This document shows, one piece after another, positions 39,885-45,623 of a stretch of DNA of 45,623 nt (the stretch's first letter is position 1; each line of letters opens with the position of its first letter). A program made the translations under genes and the position numbers. Below the pieces are notes generated by a model. That model had not been told where the DNA came from. It was given only the letters and a program-made list of their open reading frames with translations, and did no database searches. Source of the stretch: an uncultured Clostridia bacterium (GTDB taxonomy: Bacteria; Bacillota; Clostridia; Oscillospirales; Acutalibacteraceae); contig CANQOP010000017.1 in NCBI GenBank assembly GCA_947625485.1, positions 1-45,623 of the forward strand. The letters run 5' to 3'.

Positions 39885-40441
39885 ATTGTCTCACCACTTT
39901 GTGAATAAAATGCTCGTATTTCATTAATAGTTCGGTATAACTTGTTTTTCACGGACGACGGCTTAAGCGACATAAGCTCCGCGATTTCGTCAATCGACCT
40001 GTCGAGCGAAAACCTCAGAAAGAAGATACGGCGTATTTCCTGAGGCTTTTTCGCTATGTATCGCTCTATTTCGTCAACAAGCTGGTTCGTGCATATCTCG
40101 TCCTCGAGGGTCATTTCCTCGAAATCCGTTTCGAAAATATTGGTTTCTTCTTCGTTTACTGCAACCGACAGAGACAAATCAGCCTTAAAGCGCTGCATAA
40201 GTGTGTAGTGCTTGTAAATTTTTTGCTTTGCTATATTTATAACGAAAGCCTCGTCGTTTTCTATGTAATCGGCGCCCTTGCTTGAAAGTACGGAATAAAG
40301 CTCCATATACGTTTCCTGAAGTATATCGTACATATCTGAAATGTTGCCGCATTTCGCCGCTATATAAGCAAGAGTTTTCCGGTTGGTAGCATCGTAAATC
40401 TCATTAAAACGTGAGACGGTGCTTTTCTCGACCACTCTCAT
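39881..40441 (-). CDS. ECF-type RNA polymerase sigma factor
   Basis: 186 residues. Region 2 includes YDATNRKTLAYIAAKCGNISDMYDILQETYMELYSVL; region 4 is LVDEIERYIAKKPQEIRRIFFLRFSLDRSIDEIAELMSLKPSSVKNKLYRTINEIRAFY. Starts at ATG 40441 after aaggagtgg. Its stop overlaps the anti-sigma gene. A possible autoregulatory promoter lies upstream (40464-40493). Confidence 0.85.
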   Translation of the reverse strand: MRVVEKSTVSRFNEIYDATNRKTLAYIAAKCGNISDMYDILQETYMELYSVLSSKGADYIENDEAFVINIAKQKIYKHYTLMQRFKADLSLSVAVNEEETNIFETDFEEMTLEDEICTNQLVDEIERYIAKKPQEIRRIFFLRFSLDRSIDEIAELMSLKPSSVKNKLYRTINEIRAFYSQSGETI

Positions 40442-40463
40442 TCCTTCACCACTCCTTGTTAAT

Positions 40464-40493
40464 GTAGCGTCAGATATTTAAAAAAAAGTTTCA
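40464..40493 (-). promoter_or_regulatory. Possible ECF-type promoter
   Basis: Minus-strand TGAAAC (40488-40493) with CGCTAC (40464-40469) at 18 bases, resembling the TGAAAC/CGTC-type elements of ECF sigma factors that control their own genes. Spacing and -10 are off-consensus. Confidence 0.35.
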
Positions 40494-40594
40494 ATTTTTG
40501 CCAAATTTTTTAAACTTTAGAGGATTTAACAACAACTCCAATATGACTCTATTATATTTTATATAATTTTACAATAAATTTGCAGAAAAGACAA

Positions 40595-40621
40595 GAAAGC
40601 GCGCCTATACAGCGCGCTTTC
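40595..40621 (-). terminator. Rho-independent terminator of the tRNA operon
   Basis: Minus-strand gaaagcgcgc pairs with gcgcgctttc around a seven-base loop, followed by ttgtctttt. Confidence 0.85.
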
Positions 40622-40630
40622 TTATTGGTA

Positions 40631-40718
40631 TGGTGCTGGTGACCGGACTTGAACCGGTACGGATTATTAGTCCGAGGGATTTTAAGTCCCTTGTGTCTGC
40701 CTATTCCACCACACCAGC
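40631..40718 (-). tRNA. tRNA-Leu (anticodon TAA)
   Basis: 88 bases including an encoded CCA (40631-40633). Acceptor GCTGGTG/CACCAGC with discriminator A, anticodon loop CTTAAAA giving TAA, a long variable arm as expected for class II tRNA, and the T-loop GGTTCAAGTCC. Confidence 0.95.
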
Positions 40719-40722
40719 AGAT

Positions 40723-40797
40723 TGGTGACCCGGACGAGAATCGAACTCGTGTTACCGCCGTGAAAGGGCGGTGTCTTAACCGCTTGACCACCGGGCC
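40723..40797 (-). tRNA. tRNA-Glu (anticodon TTC)
   Basis: 75 bases including an encoded CCA. Acceptor GGCCCGG/CCGGGTC (one G-U pair), anticodon loop CTTTCAC giving TTC, T-loop GAGTTCGATTCTC. Four bases downstream of it begins tRNA-Leu. Confidence 0.95.
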
Positions 40798-40799
40798 GT

Positions 40800-40876
40800 T
40801 GGTAGCGGAAATAGGACTTGAACCTACGACACTTCGGGTATGAACCGAATGCTCTAGCCAGCTGAGCTATTCCGCC
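40800..40876 (-). tRNA. tRNA-Met (anticodon CAT)
   Basis: 77 bases including an encoded CCA. Acceptor GGCGGAA/TTCCGCT, anticodon loop TTCATAC, T-loop GGTTCAAGTCC. The first-base-pair is an ordinary pair, so it is elongator Met (or lysidine-modified tRNA-Ile), not initiator. First gene of the operon. Confidence 0.93.
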
Positions 40877-40915
40877 ACATATACTGAACTTGTCCGAGCA
40901 AATTCAGCAAGAGCA

Positions 40916-40944
40916 ATTATATTATAATATTCCCGATTTGTCAA
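40916..40944 (-). promoter_or_regulatory. Promoter of the tRNA operon
   Basis: Minus-strand TTGACA (40939-40944) and TATAAT (40916-40921), both consensus, separated by 17 bases. The remaining 40945-41169 gap is AT-rich and holds an inverted repeat tttgaaac/gtttcaaa (41036-41060) with no gene I can support. Confidence 0.8.
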
Positions 40945-41169
40945 TACTTTTTTCAAAATATAGAGTAATATTTATGGCAATTTATGGCTGTTCCAGGTTT
41001 AATACTCAGGCTCTGAACCGTGCATTTATACTTCCTTTGAAACTTATCCAGCGTTTCAAAAACTACAATCGTGTAATTTAGCTTGCAATCGACAGTCGGA
41101 GTGTATTACAATTAAATATTATAGTGGGCGATATGCGCAAATAATACGTGAAAAAGGGAGGTTTTGGAA

Positions 41170-41946
41170 ATGGCAGATGCGAACGACCTATTCGGGGAGC
41201 TTCCCGATTACGACGTTTTCACGGACAGTACAGCATCTTCAGAACCCTCTCAGCCGCGCATGCCGATTTCGCGAAATCAAAACCGCCCGAACGACTACGG
41301 CGACGGCTTCGGAGAGTACATAGAAAGAGAAACAAGGCTCAGCAATTTTACTACGCTGTTCTTCTTTCCTTTTATTATACTCTGGCTCGAGGTCGTTTTA
41401 AGACTCGGGACAGGCGAGAGTTTTCTTTCTGTCGGGGTAGTGTATACACTATTGTTTTCTGTTTCGGTTTCCTGCGTTCTTACGCTCTTTTGTACCTTCG
41501 CAGGCGAACGGCTCAACCGCTTTATCGCGAATATTATCGCCGCCGCTCTGACTCTTTTATATTTATATCAGCTCGTGTATTACAATTCTGTCGGAACGTT
41601 TTTTATGTTCTCGAAAGATGTTCAGCCGCTGAGTCCCGAAAAAATCAGTTCTGCTTTCTCTGACAATTGGTTTTTTCTTGTGCTGTCGGTTGTTCCTTTG
41701 CTTGTAAGCCTGCTCGTCGGTAGAAAAATGTTCCGCTTTAAGCGCATACGCGTCTCGGCGAAAATTCTGCTCGTGATACTTGCGGCGGCATTCCACCTTA
41801 TAGCGTTCGGGCTGATTTACACATCGCAGTTTTCACCCTCGGACAGCTATACGCTATATCACAATACTGCACTGACAACAGCCGCGCAGGAGCGTTTCGG
41901 ACTTATAACAATGCAAAGAATAGACTTAACGGAGATGATTACATGA
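41170..41946 (+). CDS. Membrane protein resembling the N-terminal half of an LTA synthase
   Basis: 258 residues from the ATG at 41170 (nine bases after aaagggagg; a TTG six bases upstream is too close to the RBS). A hydrophilic N terminus of about 60 residues precedes five hydrophobic segments (about 62-235). It ends LTTAAQERFGLITMQRIDL, similar to the segment linking the membrane part of LTA-synthase/sulfatase proteins to the catalytic domain, yet it stops a few residues later. The sulfatase domain with its Thr nucleophile is absent here and in the next two genes. The stop overlaps the next ATG (ATGA), so the short form is translated as such rather than being a chance frameshift. Function unknown. 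Confidence 0.6.
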   Translation: MADANDLFGELPDYDVFTDSTASSEPSQPRMPISRNQNRPNDYGDGFGEYIERETRLSNFTTLFFFPFIILWLEVVLRLGTGESFLSVGVVYTLLFSVSVSCVLTLFCTFAGERLNRFIANIIAAALTLLYLYQLVYYNSVGTFFMFSKDVQPLSPEKISSAFSDNWFFLVLSVVPLLVSLLVGRKMFRFKRIRVSAKILLVILAAAFHLIAFGLIYTSQFSPSDSYTLYHNTALTTAAQERFGLITMQRIDLTEMIT

Positions 41947-42362
41947 ACAATTTAATGCAAAGATTCCGCTTCTTTATGCAGGACAGATACGGCTTTGACC
42001 AGCTCGGCTTTGCGCTGATTATCACATCGCTTATTATAAGCATTATTTCAAGTTTTATTTTTGAGTGGCACGTAAGACTTGTTTTCAGACTGATTGACCT
42101 CGCCTTGCTTATTATTGCGGTTATTCGGTTTCTTTCTAAAAACATTGACGCCCGCTCGCGTGAAAATATTAAATTCCGCACAGTCTGGGGGAAAATCTCG
42201 GGGTGGTTTAAGTTTCAGAACAGACGCTTCCGGGACGGACAGACTCACCGCTATTACCACTGTCCAAGCTGCAAGGCTCAGCTGAGAGTAAAGAATATAA
42301 AGGGGAAGCACACTATTCGCTGTCCGAGATGCGGAACACAGTTCGAGAAAAAGATAAGATAA
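41943..42362 (+). CDS. Membrane protein with a C-terminal zinc ribbon
   Basis: 139 residues. Two hydrophobic segments (about 20-40 and 45-65), a basic linker, and a C-terminal zinc ribbon, CPSCKAQLRVKNIKGKHTIRCPRCG, with two CxxC pairs (about 108-132). It overlaps the preceding LTA-synthase-like gene by four bases and precedes a GtrB-like glycosyltransferase by 31 bases, so the three are probably cotranscribed. The zinc ribbon could contact a protein or nucleic acid partner. No family name recognised. Confidence 0.7.
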   Translation: MNNLMQRFRFFMQDRYGFDQLGFALIITSLIISIISSFIFEWHVRLVFRLIDLALLIIAVIRFLSKNIDARSRENIKFRTVWGKISGWFKFQNRRFRDGQTHRYYHCPSCKAQLRVKNIKGKHTIRCPRCGTQFEKKIR

Positions 42363-42393
42363 ATACATATAAGCACAGGAAGGAAATGGGGAA

Positions 42394-43344
42394 ATGGATA
42401 CGCTTTGGCTGGTAATTCCGTGTTATAACGAGGAGGATGTTCTTCCGGAAACCTCGAAACAGCTTTATAAAATTATGGCGGATATGATAATTAACCGCAA
42501 AATTTCGCCCGAAAGCAAAATCGCGTTCGTAAACGACGGAAGCCGCGACAATACGTGGTCGCTTATCGAAAAATACCACGAGAATATCGAGATGTTCGTC
42601 GGCATAAATCTTTCGCGCAACCGAGGTCACCAGAATGCTCTTCTAGCGGGACTCACAGTCGCGAAGGATTACGCGGACATTGTAATCACGCTGGACGCGG
42701 ATTTGCAGGACGATATAAACGTCATTCCCGAATTTGTGGACAAGTACCGCGAGGGTAATGATATTGTGTACGGAGTTCGCAGCAACCGCGACGCAGACAC
42801 GGGATTTAAGCGCAACACCGCACAAGGCTTCTATAAATTTATGAAAGTACTGGGCGTTGATATTGTGGATAATCACGCGGACTACAGGCTTATGTCCAAG
42901 CGCGCTGTCGAAAGTCTCCTCGAATTTAAGGAGGTCAATGTATTTTTGCGGGGAATAATTCCGCAAATCGGTTACAAATCGGCTATCGTGGAATACAAGC
43001 GCAATGAGCGCGCCGCAGGCGAGTCTAAATATCCGCTGAAAAAAATGCTCTCGTTCGCATTTGACGGGATAACCTCGTTTTCGATAAGACCGCTTAGAAT
43101 TTCGCTGTTTATGGGTATCGCGTCGTTTATCGTGGCGGTTATTTTCCTTATTTACTGCATTGTTCAATTCTTCTTAGGGAACACAGTGAGCGGCTGGGCG
43201 AGTCTTAGCGTGTCGATATGGCTGCTCGGGGGCTTACAGCTCCTTATGATAGGTATTGCAGGAGAATACATAGGAAAAATCTACCTTGAGGCGAAACACA
43301 GACCGAGGTTTATTATCGAAGAGATTTTATATAAAGAGTACTGA
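42394..43344 (+). CDS. GtrB/DPM1-type glycosyltransferase (family 2)
   Basis: 316 residues. N-terminal GT-A domain: WLVIPCYNEEDVLPET, FVNDGSRDNTW, LSRNRGHQNALLAGLTVA, and the metal-binding DxD in TLDADLQDD; then NHADYRLMSKRAVE, which is common in this group. Two C-terminal membrane segments (about 228-250 and 263-288) end in GEYIGKIYLEAKHRPRF, the GtrB/YkcC signature. It would load a sugar on undecaprenyl phosphate at the inner face, for wall or lipid decoration. The LTA-synthase-like neighbour suggests envelope glycan work. Confidence 0.9.
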   Translation: MDTLWLVIPCYNEEDVLPETSKQLYKIMADMIINRKISPESKIAFVNDGSRDNTWSLIEKYHENIEMFVGINLSRNRGHQNALLAGLTVAKDYADIVITLDADLQDDINVIPEFVDKYREGNDIVYGVRSNRDADTGFKRNTAQGFYKFMKVLGVDIVDNHADYRLMSKRAVESLLEFKEVNVFLRGIIPQIGYKSAIVEYKRNERAAGESKYPLKKMLSFAFDGITSFSIRPLRISLFMGIASFIVAVIFLIYCIVQFFLGNTVSGWASLSVSIWLLGGLQLLMIGIAGEYIGKIYLEAKHRPRFIIEEILYKEY

Positions 43345-43365
43345 TTTCTTAAAATTTCATAAGAT

Positions 43366-43388
43366 AAAGCCGCCCAACGGGCGGCTTT
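43366..43388. terminator. Bidirectional terminator between the glycosyltransferase and trxB
   Basis: aaagccgccc pairs with gggcggcttt around a three-base loop, with T/A runs at both ends. Confidence 0.85.
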
Positions 43389-43402
43389 TCATTTAGATAA
43401 CG

Positions 43403-44296
43403 TCAATTAATATTCAAAAATTCCTCAACGCTGTGTACGGCGTTCGCTCCGTCCGCCACGGCTGTACTTATCTGGCGCAATCTCTTTGTACGCACGTCAC
43501 CTGCGGCGAATATACCTTCGGCGGAGGTTCGGCAGCTCTCGTCAGCCTTTACAAAGCCGTTTTCACACTCTGCGAGGTTTGCTATAAGCTCGGAGTTCGC
43601 TTTTATGCCTACGGCGATGAACACCCCGTCAACCGAGAGATTTTCGCCGCTGTCGAGCGTAACTCCTTCAACCCTCTGACCGCCGCTGATTTCGGTAACC
43701 TGAGCGCTGTAGAACACCTTAATCTTATCGTTTTTAAGCGCCTTGTCCTGAAGATATTTTGCCGCACGGAACTCGTCGCGGCGGTGGATAAGATAAACCT
43801 CGGAGCATATATTCGCAAGGTACAAGGCGTCCTCCAAAGCGACGTCTCCGCCGCCTACGACCGCCACCGGCTTTCCTCGGAAAAAGTTGCCGTCGCAGGT
43901 CGCGCAGTAGCTCACGCCTCGCCCGACAAACTCGGTTTCGCCTTTAACCCCGAGCTTTTTGGAACTCGCGCCGGTCGCCAGAATTACGGTTTTTGTCTCG
44001 TACTTTGACTTATTGCATATTAACCTATAGCCTCCGTCGATTTTCTCTATCGAAGCAATTTCATCGTTTATAAACTCAGCGCCGGCCGTTTCCGCGTGTT
44101 TTCGGAAGGTTTGTCCGAGCGTGAATCCGTCGGTTTTCTCAAAGCCCGGATAATTGTTAATATCGTAGCTGTTCACCATCTGTCCGCCCGACATCGAGAG
44201 TTTTTCAATCACAACGAAATCAAGCATTGCGTTCGAGGCATAAACTGCCGCGGATAGTCCCGCAGGACCGCTTCCCGCAATAATAAGGTCCTTCAT
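43403..44296 (-). CDS. trxB: Thioredoxin reductase
   Basis: 297 residues, FAD-dependent, passes electrons from NADPH to thioredoxin. N-terminal FAD loop IAGSGPAGLSAAVYAS, the active-site CATC in SYCATCDGNFF (redox Cys pair), the NADPH fold VAVVGGGDVALEDALYLA, and the C-terminal IFAAGDVRTKRLRQISTAVADGA. Start overlaps the trxA stop as TGATG, giving translational coupling. Confidence 0.97.
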   Translation of the reverse strand: MKDLIIAGSGPAGLSAAVYASNAMLDFVVIEKLSMSGGQMVNSYDINNYPGFEKTDGFTLGQTFRKHAETAGAEFINDEIASIEKIDGGYRLICNKSKYETKTVILATGASSKKLGVKGETEFVGRGVSYCATCDGNFFRGKPVAVVGGGDVALEDALYLANICSEVYLIHRRDEFRAAKYLQDKALKNDKIKVFYSAQVTEISGGQRVEGVTLDSGENLSVDGVFIAVGIKANSELIANLAECENGFVKADESCRTSAEGIFAAGDVRTKRLRQISTAVADGANAVHSVEEFLNIN

Positions 44297-44613
44297 CAGA
44301 GAGCCTTCTCAATAAGCTCTTTAATATCAGCCTCGCCCACAAGTCCGACAGACTGCTCGGCGATTTCTCCGTCCTTAAAGAGAATTAGCGTAGGAATGGA
44401 CATAATCGCGTACTCCCTCGCAAGCTCGGACTCCTCATCAACATTCACCTTGTAAAAATCAACCTTATCCGATAACTGCTCGCTTACGCTGTCTACTACC
44501 GGAGAGAGCATTTTGCAGGGTCCGCACCAGTCCGCCCAGAAATCAACAAGTACAGGTTTCCCCGAGCCTATTACCTTTTCTTCAAATTCGTTTGCCGTTA
44601 TTGGATTTACCAT
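44296..44613 (-). CDS. trxA: Thioredoxin
   Basis: 105 residues from the ATG at 44613; the GTG nine bases upstream lies inside the RBS region (agaggtg). Active site WCGPC in VDFWADWCGPCKML, the cis-Pro in IMSIPTLILFKDG, and the usual C-terminal helix. It is reduced by TrxB, coded immediately downstream. Confidence 0.98.
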   Translation of the reverse strand: MVNPITANEFEEKVIGSGKPVLVDFWADWCGPCKMLSPVVDSVSEQLSDKVDFYKVNVDEESELAREYAIMSIPTLILFKDGEIAEQSVGLVGEADIKELIEKAL

Positions 44614-44649
44614 TTTGGTCACCTCTTGCTTTAGTTATATACCGTCTGT

Positions 44650-44677
44650 ATTCTACCATATTATTCTCTAATGTCAA
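44650..44677 (-). promoter_or_regulatory. Predicted promoter of trxA-trxB
   Basis: Minus-strand TTGACA (44672-44677) and TAGAAT (44650-44655) are separated by 16 bases. Confidence 0.7.
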
Positions 44678-44798
44678 CAGCTTTATGCAGGTTTTATGGC
44701 AGTAATTGCTGATTTAAAAGAACCGACACAGGGGGACAACGCCACATAGGGAAAAATTAAAAAACAACAATTTTATATGTCGGCAAAGGTAAAAGAGC

Positions 44799-44822
44799 AA
44801 GGCGCCGCTTGTGCGGTGCCTT
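44799..44822 (-). terminator. Rho-independent terminator after the ribbon-helix-helix gene
   Basis: Minus-strand aaggcaccgc pairs with gcggcgcctt (one mismatch-like T-G) around acaa, followed by gctctttta. Confidence 0.7.
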
Positions 44823-44838
44823 ACCAATACAAGAACTG

Positions 44839-45012
44839 TCACTCTTCAATTTCGATTTTACCGTTCGCCTGTTCGTACTCTGCAACGCGCCTTTTTAAAT
44901 ATTGTTCAATCTCCTTGTTCGCAGAGCGACCTTCCGACCCCGCAATATAGCGGAATTTTTGAAAAAGCAGGCGGTCAACCCGCAAAGTATACCTTAAAAG
45001 TTTGTTATCCAT
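44839..45012 (-). CDS. Arc/ribbon-helix-helix DNA-binding protein
   Basis: 57 residues from the ATG at 45012 (RBS gggtga). Beta strand LRYTLRVDRLLFQKF then helices with RSANKEIEQYLKRRVAEYE match the Arc-like RHH fold that binds DNA as a dimer. No toxin partner is adjacent. It may repress its own or the neighbouring SLOG gene, which diverges from it. Confidence 0.7.
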   Translation of the reverse strand: MDNKLLRYTLRVDRLLFQKFRYIAGSEGRSANKEIEQYLKRRVAEYEQANGKIEIEE

Positions 45013-45121
45013 CACATTCACCCACAACATTATTATGACTTAATTATAGTGGAATTATTGCGTCAAAACAAAAATAGTGGTTTTATGGTGTAAAAATGAC
45101 GAACAAAAAAAGAGGAATAAT

Positions 45122-45517
45122 ATGATGAAACTTGCGGTAATAGGATCCAGGAGATTGACAATCCCGAATTTGGAGGAATATATTCCTAATGGAGTAACCG
45201 AAATCGTATCGGGCGGAGCGAAAGGCGTCGACGCCTGCGCGGCAGAATACGCGCGTTCACACGGATTGAAGCTGACTGAGTTTTTACCCGAATACAAACG
45301 CTATGGGCGGGGCGCACCGTTCAAACGTAATCTGCGCATCATCGAATATGCCGACGAAGTGCTGGCGTTGTGGGACGGACAGTCAAGCGGGACAAAGTAT
45401 GTCATTGAACAGTGTAATAAAGAAAAGCAAAAATGTAACGGTTATTGTGTATCAATGACCGTATCAGAAAAGTCAAAACCGTCTCACACTGTAACAATCG
45501 GGAAACTTATGCGGTAA
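45122..45517 (+). CDS. SLOG-family (YspA/DUF2493-like) protein
   Basis: 131 residues. Start at ATG 45122, after agaggaa. Rossmann-like fold: KLAVIGSRRLTI, then IVSGGAKGVDACAAEYARSHG, which is the SLOG ligand-binding signature, and FKRNLRIIEYADEVLALWDGQSSGTKYVIEQC. SLOG proteins bind nucleotides or nucleotide-derived signals and sit in mobile and defence contexts; here only an RHH gene is near. The C-terminal 25 residues are extra. The gene diverges from the RHH gene with a short intergenic gap. Confidence 0.78.
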   Translation: MMKLAVIGSRRLTIPNLEEYIPNGVTEIVSGGAKGVDACAAEYARSHGLKLTEFLPEYKRYGRGAPFKRNLRIIEYADEVLALWDGQSSGTKYVIEQCNKEKQKCNGYCVSMTVSEKSKPSHTVTIGKLMR

Positions 45518-45581
45518 GTTCCGAAAACAGGAAAAAGGCATATCGCATGAACCGAACCAGTAAAAGTAGCCAATAGTAAAA

Positions 45582-45620
45582 AAGCACCTCCTATGGTAGA
45601 ATAAAACCATAGGAGGTTTT
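45582..45620 (+). terminator. Rho-independent terminator after the SLOG gene
   Basis: acctcctatggt pairs with accataggaggt around an eight-base loop, followed by tttact at the window edge. It could also be an end of a mobile element continuing past the window. Confidence 0.65.
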
Positions 45621-45623
45621 ACT

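Noticed and set aside
40649..40843. Short ORFs over the tRNA genes
   Set aside because: They overlap three convincing tRNA genes with encoded CCA, so they are not coding.
43433..44008. Plus-strand ORF opposite trxB
   Set aside because: Shadow frame; trxB has complete redox and FAD/NADPH motifs.
44839..45517. Toxin-antitoxin pair
   Set aside because: The RHH protein is antitoxin-like, but the neighbour is a SLOG protein on the other strand, not a toxin family.

Overview
The window looks like a chromosomal segment of a gut Firmicute of the class Clostridia, most likely a Ruminococcus-like member of the Oscillospiraceae/Ruminococcaceae. Reasons: moderate GC content, AGGAGG-type ribosome binding sites, consensus TTGACA/TATAAT promoters, a T-box leader, a DUF5685/J-domain gene pair, an electron-bifurcating NfnAB pair, ECF sigma/anti-sigma pairs, and large secreted proteins built from BIG2, SH3 and starch-binding-like modules. 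This assignment is an inference; there is no 16S gene in the window.

Layout. 1-1.2 kb: the tail of a transposase, then a secreted nuclease-like lipoprotein. 1.2-4.9 kb: a sodium/solute symporter and an AMP-forming acyl-CoA ligase behind a complete T-box leader, which is an unusual pairing. 5-8.8 kb: the lower-glycolysis run pgk-tpiA-gpmI. 8.8-9.3 kb: a small lipoprotein. 9.3-15.4 kb (minus strand): a run of DUF5685, J-domain protein, membrane protein, secreted lysozyme with SH3 and BIG2 domains, SpoIIM-like protein and another membrane protein. 15.5-16.6 kb: a HAD hydrolase and an ElaA-type acetyltransferase under a promoter with a perfect palindromic operator. 16.9-19.4 kb: ilvD and a YjbR-like protein. 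19.5-27.6 kb: two secreted proteins, a CHAP/SH3/BIG2 hydrolase and a 1832-residue surface protein with starch-binding-like modules, poly-Ser and Pro-Thr linkers and recent internal duplications.

27.9-30.9 kb: a four-gene minus-strand operon of Ser-rich lipoprotein, HPr-kinase-like protein, NAD(P)H-hydrate epimerase and SseB-like protein. 31.2-34.7 kb: nfnB/nfnA diverging from L-lactate dehydrogenase. 34.7-35.9 kb: an ECF sigma factor and anti-sigma factor. 36-37 kb: rplM-rpsI. 37.2-38.2 kb: a ROK glucokinase. 38.3-40.4 kb: a small membrane protein and a second ECF sigma/anti-sigma pair. 40.6-40.9 kb: a tRNA operon (Met-Glu-Leu). 41.2-43.3 kb: a membrane protein resembling the N-terminal half of LTA synthase with no sulfatase domain, a zinc-ribbon membrane protein, and a GtrB-type glycosyltransferase. 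43.4-44.6 kb: trxA-trxB. 44.8-45.5 kb: a ribbon-helix-helix protein and a SLOG-family protein.

Together the core genes describe a fermentative, sugar-using anaerobe: glucokinase, lower glycolysis, lactate dehydrogenase, and NADPH/ferredoxin balancing by Nfn. The surface proteins suggest binding of glucans and remodelling of the cell wall. The least explained parts are the T-box-controlled ligase, the HprK-like operon, the DUF5685/J-domain/lysozyme run, and the truncated LTA-synthase-like gene. All family calls come from reading motifs; no database search was run.
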